In this document: piece by piece, positions 7,998 through 14,670 of the stretch
Position numbering within the stretch: position 1 is the first letter of the stretch
Layout of the letters: each line of letters opens with the position of its first letter
Origin: Candidatus Ozemibacter sibiricus
Lineage (GTDB): Bacteria; Muiribacteriota; Ozemobacteria; Ozemobacterales; Ozemobacteraceae
Length of the DNA stretch: 64,000 nt
Reading direction: 5' to 3'
Assembly (NCBI GenBank): GCA_003327425.1
Contig: QOQW01000002.1
Location: 124,001-188,000 of the forward strand
Program-made: the position numbers and the translations under genes
Notes under the pieces: generated by a model
Database searches by the model: none
The model's input: the letters and a program-made list of their open reading frames with translations, nothing else
What the model was told of the DNA's origin: nothing

Positions 7998-9443
7998 ATG
8001 AGCGAGCTGGCGGCATGGGCCGCCGGGGCGGGCGACCTCCTGCTCTGGCTGCTGGGCGTTCTGTGGGCTCTGGCCAAAGGGCTCCTGGTCTGGGGCAGCC
8101 TCGGTGCCATCCTCGTCGGGCTCTTCTTCACCTTCCACCCGATCTTCCTGCGCTTCCGCCTGCGTGCCTCGCGCGCGGCCCAACGCGGCGAGGCCTGGAT
8201 CGCCCACGGGTTCGGACTGGTGCGCCTGGGCGCGGTGGCCACCCGTCGAACCCGCCTGGTGATCCTGGAAATCGGCCCCTGGCGGAAGATCCTGCAGCGA
8301 TCGCCTGCCGCGCCCCGGCGTTCTGGCCGGCCGCCCGCCGCCGGTGCGCCCCCGACGCCCGCGGCGGCCCCGATCGATCTGCCGCCCTTCCAGCCCGGCC
8401 CCCCCACGGATGTCGCGCCGCCGGGCCGTTCTGGCCCGCCTGACGATGCCTTCCGCAGCCCGGCCAGCGACCGGCCTTCCCCCGATGCCCCGCCCTCGTC
8501 TGGCCCCGCGGCTTCCACCTCGCCTCGAATTCCGCCCGCTCCCACTCCCCTCACCCCATCTGCCGGTCCCGTTCGGCCCCCCGACACCATTGCGGGAGAC
8601 AGCTATCGATTGCCCCCCCTGGGTTCCTCTGTGCCAGCCGCTGCCACCCATCCGACTCCAGACCGGGCGCTCTCCTCGCCCTCTGGCAGGCCGACCGAGG
8701 AGCGCTCCGACCCCGCTGAGGTCTCGGCGTCAATGGCTTCGGCCTCTGACTCAGCGCCGCCCGTCGGGTGCGAAGCCGAGGCCGAGGCGGCCGACCTGCC
8801 ATCCGGCGCCAGCGTGCGCCACGCCGAAGCTGGCGGCCCGCCCGCTCCCCCCTCCTCTCCGCCTCCACCGCCGCTCGGCTTCGGCCCGCCGCCTCCCTCC
8901 GAGGAAGAAGAGGGGCCGCCCGCCGAAGGCTTGCTCGCCCGCTGGCGAAAGACCCTGCAGCAAGCCCGCCAGCGCGCCCGCCGCCTCTATCGCGCGGCCG
9001 GCCAGCGGCTGCGCCAGGCGCGCGCCGTGTGGCGACGGGCCTGGCCGATCCTGGCCCGGGCCTGGGCCAATGCCCGCGGCACCTTCACCCACCGACAAAC
9101 CCGTGGCCGCCTGCGGATCGGCTTTCCCGAACCCCCGTTGACCGGAGTGTTCGCCGGCCTGTTCTACCAGGCCCAGGGGATGTTCTTCCCCCCGCGCACC
9201 CGCATCGACCTGATCCCCGTCTTTCCGGGCGCCGCGCTCTCCGGCCGGATCGAAACCGACCTCCGGCTCAACCCCTGGCGCCTGGTGTACGCGGGCCTGG
9301 CCTTCCTGCTCGATCGAGAGGTCTGGTCCGCCGGTCTCGACCTCTGGCGATGGTTCCGCACCTCTGCGCATGATTCCCCATTCCCTTCCGGGGCAGACTC
9401 TGGTAAGATGGACTCCCAAAACTCAGGAGGTCGCAAGGGATGA
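7998..9443 (+). CDS. DUF2953-like membrane-associated protein with long Pro-rich insert
   Basis: 481 residues. An N-terminal membrane helix pair (about 10-50) leads into a basic segment. About 200 residues (100-310) are Pro/Ala/Ser-rich low complexity. An Arg-rich helix and a conserved-looking end follow, with PPLTGVFAGLFYQAQGMF and the LNPWRLVYAGLAFL region, which match the C-terminal pattern of DUF2953 (Bacillus YtfI). The strongest support is the next gene, a clear GerW/YtfJ, because ytfI and ytfJ are neighbours in Bacillus. Function is unknown. The stop overlaps the gerW ATG (ATGA). The insert is much longer than in Bacillus YtfI (~220 residues), so the assignment is moderate. Confidence 0.6.
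   Translation: MSELAAWAAGAGDLLLWLLGVLWALAKGLLVWGSLGAILVGLFFTFHPIFLRFRLRASRAAQRGEAWIAHGFGLVRLGAVATRRTRLVILEIGPWRKILQRSPAAPRRSGRPPAAGAPPTPAAAPIDLPPFQPGPPTDVAPPGRSGPPDDAFRSPASDRPSPDAPPSSGPAASTSPRIPPAPTPLTPSAGPVRPPDTIAGDSYRLPPLGSSVPAAATHPTPDRALSSPSGRPTEERSDPAEVSASMASASDSAPPVGCEAEAEAADLPSGASVRHAEAGGPPAPPSSPPPPPLGFGPPPPSEEEEGPPAEGLLARWRKTLQQARQRARRLYRAAGQRLRQARAVWRRAWPILARAWANARGTFTHRQTRGRLRIGFPEPPLTGVFAGLFYQAQGMFFPPRTRIDLIPVFPGAALSGRIETDLRLNPWRLVYAGLAFLLDREVWSAGLDLWRWFRTSAHDSPFPSGADSGKMDSQNSGGRKG
9381..9409 (+). promoter_or_regulatory. Internal promoter for gerW
   Basis: TTCCCT, a 17-base spacer, then TAAGAT preceded by TGg (extended -10). It lies inside the end of the DUF2953 gene, 31 bases before the gerW ATG, and would allow gerW to be expressed separately. 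Confidence 0.5.
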
Positions 9444-9877
9444 GCATTGATTCTCTGGTCAAGACCGTGCTTTCCGAGCTCCAGGTCGCCATCAATTCGA
9501 AGACCGTCTTCGGCGAACCCAAAGCCGTCCAGAACTGGACCATCATCCCCGTCTCCAAGGTCTCCTTCGGGTTCGGCGCCGGAGGCGGCGAGGGGAAGAA
9601 AGACGCCGCCGGCTTCGGTGGCGGGTCGGGGGGAGGCGCCACCATCGATCCGGTGGCCTTCCTCGCGGTCAATGAAAAAGAAGTGAAGCTCATCTCCATG
9701 AAAGGCCCTGATTCGGTCTGGGAAAAGGTCCTCAATATGGAAACCCTGGAAAAGGTCTATCAGAAGGTCATGGGGATCTCCCCTGAATCTCCGACGCCCC
9801 CCCCTGCCCCAGCGACCCCATCGCCTGCCTCCACCGGGCCTGGCGGTGACGAGCCACCGGCCAGCCTCCGGAAATAG
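9440..9877 (+). CDS. GerW/YtfJ-family protein
   Basis: 145 residues. The central part reads GEPKAVQNWTIIPVSKVSFG followed by a Gly-rich loop and IDPVAFLAVNEKEVKL, a textbook GerW (YtfJ) sequence. In Bacillus, GerW is a spore protein needed for normal germination, but family members are widespread in non-spore-formers, where the role is not known. The AGGAGG ribosome-binding site lies 9 bases before the ATG. The C-terminal ~25 residues are Pro/Ala-rich. Here it follows a DUF2953 gene as in Bacillus. No other sporulation gene is visible, so sporulation should not be inferred. Confidence 0.88.
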   Translation: MSIDSLVKTVLSELQVAINSKTVFGEPKAVQNWTIIPVSKVSFGFGAGGGEGKKDAAGFGGGSGGGATIDPVAFLAVNEKEVKLISMKGPDSVWEKVLNMETLEKVYQKVMGISPESPTPPPAPATPSPASTGPGGDEPPASLRK

Positions 9878-9910
9878 CGCCCTCCTTGGAACTGGCAATT
9901 CCGTTCATTT

Positions 9911-9919
9911 TGGTATACT
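9911..9919 (+). promoter_or_regulatory. Extended -10 promoter for the cNMP-binding/ParA gene
   Basis: TGgTATACT, a near-consensus extended -10, about 33 bases before the GTG start. The -35 region (CTGGCA at 9892-9897, 16-base spacer) is weak. Confidence 0.55.
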
Positions 9920-9928
9920 CTGCCCCGT

Positions 9929-9955
9929 ATGGTCCATCTTTTTGAGAGGGAGTGA
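9929..9955 (+). other. Eight-codon leader reading frame overlapping the next start
   Basis: ATG at 9929 reads M-V-H-L-F-E-R-E and stops at TGA 9953-9955, which overlaps the GTG at 9952 (GTGA). The ATG lies within a few bases of the transcription start expected from the promoter at 9911-9919. It may be a coupling leader or chance. Confidence 0.25.
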
Positions 9956-11169
9956 TTCATATTCTGGACATTCTGAAGAAGATAGCCCTGTTCGAAGGCC
10001 TCGAAGATTCCGATCTGGCCAAGGTCGCCCAGGTCACCAAGGAGCGGTTCTGCCCGAAGGGTACCATCCTGTTCAGAGAGGGAGACATCGGCGATGCCTT
10101 CTACCTGATCAAGGAAGGCCAGGTGGAGGTCCTGAAGAAGGACGGCGGCGCCGAGAAGGTCGTCAAGACCATTTCCCACACCGACAAGGACAACTTCTTC
10201 GGCGAGATGTCGCTGGTCGGCGGCGCCCCCCGCAACGCAACGCTGCGCACCTCCACCGATGCCACCTTCCTGGTCATCTCCAAGACCGACTTCGACATGA
10301 TGCTGCGGCTCAATTCGTTCATCGCCCTGCGCATCATGACCGCGCTGTCCAGCCGGTTCCGAGCGGCCACGCCCGAGGCGGCCCAGGAGGTCAAGCTCGG
10401 CAAGCTGGTCGTCATCTTCAGCCCCAAGAGCGGAGCCGGCAAGAGCATCTTCGCGGCCAACCTGGCTTCTGGGCTCGCCAAGCTGGCCAAGGCCAAGACG
10501 CTGCTCGTCGATCTCGACCTGCAGTTCGGCGATCTCGCCTTCATGCTCGGCCTGCAGCCGAAACGAACCATCGCCGATCTCGTCGAGAACCCCACCGACA
10601 AGCTCGAGGTGTTCAAGGAGTATCTGGTCGATCACAAGGCCGGATTCGCCGTCCTGGCCGCCCCCAAGAAACCCGAGCAGTCCGAGATGATCAACTCGAG
10701 CCACCTGCGAGCCTTCGTCGAGCTGGCCCGCAAGCACTACGACTACGTCATCCTCGACACCCACTCCCTCTTCCAGGACCTGACCATCAACGCCATGGAC
10801 ATGGCCGACGCCATCTACCTGCTGATGCTGCCCACATTGAATCACATCAAGAGCATGCATCAGTGCCTCAAGGTCATGGAGAACCTCAAGTACCCTCCCG
10901 ACAAGATCAAGCTCATCCTCAACCGGGACGGCTCGCAGCACGCCCGCTCTCGCGAGGAAATCGAGGGAGGCATGAAGCGGAAGGTCGATTTCACCTTGAA
11001 AGACAGCTGGCCGCAGATCGCCGCCCTGATCGATACCCAGAAGACGGTCTTCGAACAGGACAGCTCGTCCGAGTATACGGCCAACATGGTCGCCATCATG
11101 GAGAAGCTGACCGGCCAGACCTTCGCCAAGGAAGGCAAGAAAGGCTGGCTCAGCAGCCTCTTCGGCTGA
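9952..11169 (+). CDS. Cyclic-nucleotide-binding domain fused to CpaE/MinD-like ATPase
   Basis: 405 residues. Residues ~5-135 form a CRP-type cyclic-nucleotide-binding domain with an intact phosphate-binding cassette FGEMSLVGGAPRNATL (E85, R94). Residues ~150-400 form a ParA/MinD-class ATPase with the deviant Walker A KSGAGKS (159-165) and a Walker A' Asp in LLVDLDLQFGD, most like CpaE, which positions pilus machinery or polar complexes. CpaE normally has a receiver-like N-terminus; here the sensor slot is a cNMP domain, so ATPase localisation may respond to cAMP or cGMP. No pilus genes are nearby. The GTG start is uncertain: the AGAGGG sits only one base upstream. Single-gene unit with its own promoter and terminator. 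Confidence 0.8.
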   Translation: MIHILDILKKIALFEGLEDSDLAKVAQVTKERFCPKGTILFREGDIGDAFYLIKEGQVEVLKKDGGAEKVVKTISHTDKDNFFGEMSLVGGAPRNATLRTSTDATFLVISKTDFDMMLRLNSFIALRIMTALSSRFRAATPEAAQEVKLGKLVVIFSPKSGAGKSIFAANLASGLAKLAKAKTLLVDLDLQFGDLAFMLGLQPKRTIADLVENPTDKLEVFKEYLVDHKAGFAVLAAPKKPEQSEMINSSHLRAFVELARKHYDYVILDTHSLFQDLTINAMDMADAIYLLMLPTLNHIKSMHQCLKVMENLKYPPDKIKLILNRDGSQHARSREEIEGGMKRKVDFTLKDSWPQIAALIDTQKTVFEQDSSSEYTANMVAIMEKLTGQTFAKEGKKGWLSSLFG

Positions 11170-11191
11170 GGATCTTCCAGCGCTCCTGCCC

Positions 11192-11223
11192 GCCCGCGGC
11201 CGATTTCTTTGCCGGCCGCGGGC
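11192..11223 (+). terminator. Hairpin terminator after the CpaE-like gene
   Basis: Perfect 10-bp stem GCCCGCGGCC / GGCCGCGGGC with a 12-base loop, followed by GATGGTTTTC. The short T-run begins five bases after the stem, so this is a likely but imperfect rho-independent terminator. Confidence 0.5.
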
Positions 11224-11348
11224 GATGGTTTTCGGCCGCCACCACACGATAGATAGCCAGCGTCGGCCAGAACCGCCGGGAGCCGGGCCGCCGCCGAATC
11301 ACGTCAGCGGTTCTTCGGCTTCTCGAAGAGGTACGCCGGCATGCTGCT

Positions 11349-11849
11349 TCAGCGCCGGGCCTCTCGCACCATGTGTCCCACCTGCGGCAGGATCAGGCGG
11401 GTGGCGGCCAGACGCACCGCCTTGGTCGACCCGGGCAGGCAGATCAGAATGCGGCCGGCGGCCAGGCCGGCCGTCGCCCGGCTGAGCATGGCGGCCGGAC
11501 CGATCTGATGGTAGGAGACCAGCCGGAACAGTTCGCCGAACCCCTCCAGTTCCTTCTGCATCAGGCGGCGGGCCACTTCGATGGTGCCATCGCGGGAGGT
11601 GAGACCGGTCCCGCCATTGGTGACGATGACATCGAGCGGTTCGCTCAGCCAGGTTCGCAAGGTGGCCTCGATGGTCGCCGGATCTTCGCGGATCACCGCA
11701 TAGCGGACGATCTCGTGACCGGCCTGCCGGAACAGATCCTGCAACAAGGATCCCGAGCGGTCGGTGGCGGCATCGCGGGTATCGGACAGGGTCAGGATGC
11801 CGATCCGCAAATGGCGGGGAGCTTCCGCCTCATGTTCGTGATGGGACAT
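11349..11849 (-). CDS. moaB: MoaB/MogA-family molybdenum cofactor protein
   Basis: 166 residues. The MoCF-binding fold is clear: LRIGILTLSDTRD at the N-terminus, the glycine motif NGGTGLTSRDGT in the middle, and LPGSTKAVRLA near the end. MoaB/MogA proteins act at the molybdopterin adenylation stage. A TTG at 11870 would give 7 more residues, but AGGAGG lies at the right distance before the ATG at 11849, which also overlaps the upstream stop (TGATG), so the shorter form is used. It is the last gene of a four-gene operon with signalling genes; no other molybdenum cofactor gene is present, so its reason for being here is unclear. Confidence 0.85.
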   Translation of the reverse strand: MSHHEHEAEAPRHLRIGILTLSDTRDAATDRSGSLLQDLFRQAGHEIVRYAVIREDPATIEATLRTWLSEPLDVIVTNGGTGLTSRDGTIEVARRLMQKELEGFGELFRLVSYHQIGPAAMLSRATAGLAAGRILICLPGSTKAVRLAATRLILPQVGHMVREARR

Positions 11850-13216
11850 CAGATCGTCCTCCTTCGCCAATGGTGGCGGGCGGGAGGCAGCAAGCCCGCT
11901 CGCCGGCTCGGACGGCGACCAGACCGGCGCCGGCCGGCGGCCTGGCCGCCTCGGCCCGGCCGCGGCGGGGTTTTGATCTCGACGGCCAGCAGCGAGACAT
12001 CATCGTGCAGACCGGCTTCCCCGCACCAGGTTTCGGCCGCCGCCAGCACTCGTTCGACGGCTTCTTTCAGCGGGCACTCGGCGTTCGCGCGCATGGCTTC
12101 GAGCATCGCCCCCTTCCCGAAGGGGACCCGGTCCGGCGACATCGCCTCGGCCAGACCGTCAGAAAACAGGAACATCCGATCGCCCGGATGCAGTCGTGTC
12201 TGCCGGCCGGCGAACTCGGCCTCATCAACGAACCCGATGGGATACCCACCGCCCGGCAGAGTGCGAGCCCGTCCGCGTCGATCGAGCACGATCGGCATCG
12301 GATGCCCGGCCGAGGCATATCGGAACACCCCCGAGCGCAGATCGTAGATACCATACAAGATCGTGAAAAACTCTTTGGTTTCGAGATCGATCGGAAAACT
12401 GCGATTCAATTCGGCCAGCACTTCGGACGGCGAGCGCAAGCGATAGCCAGGCGGGGCTTCGATCAATTCCTTGAGCAGGGTGGACTGGGCGGGAAAGGGC
12501 GACAGCACCCGGCTGAGCGACACCGACAGCAGGGCGGCCGAGGTGCCGCTGCCCGCCACATCGAGCACGTAGAACGCCACCTGATGTTCGTCGAGCCGGA
12601 AGACGTTCAGCCCGTCGCCCGCCAGCTCGGACCGAGGTTTGTAGACCCAGGCAAACTCGGCCTGATCGACCGCCGGCAAGGTGGCCGGCAGCAGGGACGT
12701 CTGGATCTTGGCCACCGCATACAGGTCTTTCTTCATTCGTTCGTTGGCGCGCAGGATCAGGGCGTTGGCCGCGGCCAGGCGCTGCAGGCCGGCCTGCAGA
12801 TCCTGCTGCAGACGAACGACCCGCTCCCAGGTCCGGAGGCGGGCCTGGATCTCCAGAGGTTTCCAGGGGCGCCCAAGCACGTCATCGAACACCCCGATCG
12901 CCGAACTGTCCGCGGTCAGGGTTGTTTCTTCATTCAACAACAACACCAGAAAACAACAGGCCGATTCTCCCGTGGCTTCGCGTAGACGCCGCCCCAGAGC
13001 GAGACCTCCGCCGCCAGGCAGATCTTCCCGGATCACGACCACCCCGGGGCGATGTTCCCAGAACGCGGTTTCCGCCGCCGCCAACGACTCTGCCTGCACC
13101 AGGGTGAACCCCAATCCAGCAAGGATGGGACGAAAAGAAGTCAGGACTTCATCATCACGACCAGCCAACAGGATCGTCAACCCCGGGCGCGCGCGCCCGG
13201 TCATCTCGTTCGTCAT
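11849..13216 (-). CDS. Degenerate receiver domain fused to SpoIIE/PP2C-type phosphatase
   Basis: 455 residues. Residues ~12-130 fold like a response-regulator receiver: acid pair D21-D22 and K119 (GRPWKP) are present, but the phospho-acceptor position before the DLPGG loop is R63 instead of Asp. A helical linker (~130-185) joins a SpoIIE-type PPM phosphatase with metal-binding Asp residues in AGDGLNVF, VLDVAGSG, FSDGLAEA and HDDVSLL. Such enzymes usually dephosphorylate anti-sigma-factor antagonists. Arg at the acceptor site suggests phosphorylation-independent input. The C-terminal 35 residues are Arg/Gly-rich. The ATG at 13216 overlaps the coaE-sseB stop (ATGA); 28 upstream codons lie inside that gene and were excluded. 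Confidence 0.85.
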   Translation of the reverse strand: MTNEMTGRARPGLTILLAGRDDEVLTSFRPILAGLGFTLVQAESLAAAETAFWEHRPGVVVIREDLPGGGGLALGRRLREATGESACCFLVLLLNEETTLTADSSAIGVFDDVLGRPWKPLEIQARLRTWERVVRLQQDLQAGLQRLAAANALILRANERMKKDLYAVAKIQTSLLPATLPAVDQAEFAWVYKPRSELAGDGLNVFRLDEHQVAFYVLDVAGSGTSAALLSVSLSRVLSPFPAQSTLLKELIEAPPGYRLRSPSEVLAELNRSFPIDLETKEFFTILYGIYDLRSGVFRYASAGHPMPIVLDRRGRARTLPGGGYPIGFVDEAEFAGRQTRLHPGDRMFLFSDGLAEAMSPDRVPFGKGAMLEAMRANAECPLKEAVERVLAAAETWCGEAGLHDDVSLLAVEIKTPPRPGRGGQAAGRRRSGRRPSRRAGLLPPARHHWRRRTI

Positions 13217-14670
13217 ACTCTGACTCCGATGGGCTGGACCGTGGTCGAGACGACCTCGACCAGGGCGGGATCGTTCAGCACCAGGAAATCGACGCAGCAT
13301 CGTCCGGCCAGATGAGCCTCGACCCCGTTCATGGCCTCCTGCCAGAACCCCTCGAAGGATTGCTCGGTCACTGCGGCAGCCGGCAGGACGCCCACGAACA
13401 GGCTGGTTTCGCGGCCAGCGACGACGGCATCGAACAGATAGACCTCGGCCACGGCCGGATGACGCCGTCCCACCTGCCGCAGGTGGTCGACCAAGGCCGC
13501 CGGCACCGGAGGATCGGGCGGCGAAATGATCAAGGCGGCCCCCGCCGCGATCTCCACCGTTTCGGGACGGGGATCGCCGCGGCCCTCGGCGCCGGGGCGC
13601 GAAGCCGCCAGAGCCCGCAATTTGTCGACCAGGTCAGCCTCCAGCCGAAGCACGGCGCCCCCCGGCCGCGCGATGACGAACCCCCGGCCGGTGGCGGCAG
13701 CCAGGCCGGTCAGCAGATGCCGCAGCCGGACATGGATGTGCCGTCCAGGATCGATCCCGTGCTCTCGCGCCAGCGCGCGCGACGAGAAGAGAGACACCAT
13801 GCCATCGGGCCCGAGACGGGGGCGGCGTCCGTCGGCCTCGACAGGAACCAGGAACACCCCGTCGAGCAGATGGGACAGGCCGCAATGCGGCAGAGGATCG
13901 ACCTGGGCCAGGTTCTCGACCGCGGCGGCCAGCGCCGGATGGTCGAAGGCGCAGTCGGTATGCGGCTGCCAGTCTTCCGCCGGGGAAGCGGCGGGGGAAG
14001 ACGGACAAGCAGAGAACTCGCGAGCGTCAGTCATGGGTGGATTCTCCGAACAGGCAGTTGGAACGAGGGGAGAGGCGAAGGCGGCGAAGGTTCGATCGAC
14101 CCATTCCCGCAGATGATCGAGCGAGCCGTCATTGTCGCAGAAGATGACCCGGCCATCGCCGACCGGCTCTTGATCCTGGGCGGCCAGGCGGGCCCGCGCC
14201 CGTTCGGGGGACAGCCCCCGTCCGGTCATGATCCGCTGGAGCCGCGTGTCGGCCGCCGCCCGGACATAGATGATCCAGCGGCAGAGGCGGTCGAGCCCCA
14301 TCTGGTACAGGAGGGCAGCATTGATGATCACCCCGGCGCCGCCCCCAGCCAGGGTTTCCCTGACCCGCTGCTCCACCTCGGCGATCATCGGCGGATGGAC
14401 GATCTCGTTGAGACGAGCGCGCGCCACGGGGTCGGCGAAGACCAGCCGGCCCAGCTCGCGCCGATCGACGGCCCCCTGCCCGTCGAGCACGGACGATCCG
14501 AACGCGGCCGCCACCTGCTCTCGAATGTCGGGGCGCTGCAGGACAGCATGTCCGATTTCATCTACTTCCAGGTTGACGAACCCATGCCGGGCGAACAATC
14601 GCCCCACGGTGCTCTTGCCCGCACCGATCTGCCCGGTGATGCCGATGACCGCTGGGCCTGGCTCAGGCAT
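13213..14670 (-). CDS. coaE: Dephospho-CoA kinase (CoaE) fused to an SseB-like protein
   Basis: 485 residues. Residues 1-212 are a complete dephospho-CoA kinase with P-loop GQIGAGKS (13-20) and the lid region typical of CoaE; it phosphorylates dephospho-CoA to CoA. Residues 213-485 match the two SseB domains (SseB_N with DGVFLVPVEADGR and VSLFSSRALAREHG; SseB_C from PVPAALVDHL). SseB in E. coli confers serine tolerance when overproduced; its biochemistry is not known. The join falls exactly before a Met at codon 213 (ATG at 14034) that has GGAG nine bases upstream, so a free SseB could also be made. The start overlaps the kinase gene by 8 bases and the stop overlaps the phosphatase gene. Confidence 0.8.
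   Translation of the reverse strand: MPEPGPAVIGITGQIGAGKSTVGRLFARHGFVNLEVDEIGHAVLQRPDIREQVAAAFGSSVLDGQGAVDRRELGRLVFADPVARARLNEIVHPPMIAEVEQRVRETLAGGGAGVIINAALLYQMGLDRLCRWIIYVRAAADTRLQRIMTGRGLSPERARARLAAQDQEPVGDGRVIFCDNDGSLDHLREWVDRTFAAFASPLVPTACSENPPMTDAREFSACPSSPAASPAEDWQPHTDCAFDHPALAAAVENLAQVDPLPHCGLSHLLDGVFLVPVEADGRRPRLGPDGMVSLFSSRALAREHGIDPGRHIHVRLRHLLTGLAAATGRGFVIARPGGAVLRLEADLVDKLRALAASRPGAEGRGDPRPETVEIAAGAALIISPPDPPVPAALVDHLRQVGRRHPAVAEVYLFDAVVAGRETSLFVGVLPAAAVTEQSFEGFWQEAMNGVEAHLAGRCCVDFLVLNDPALVEVVSTTVQPIGVRV

Noticed and set aside
7049-8651. Long frames antisense to the lipid kinase and DUF2953 genes
   Set aside because: Gly/Arg/Ala-rich shadows opposite a Pro-rich coding region.
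9440-9877. Sporulation capability from the GerW homologue
   Set aside because: GerW proteins occur in many non-spore-formers and no other sporulation-specific gene is visible.
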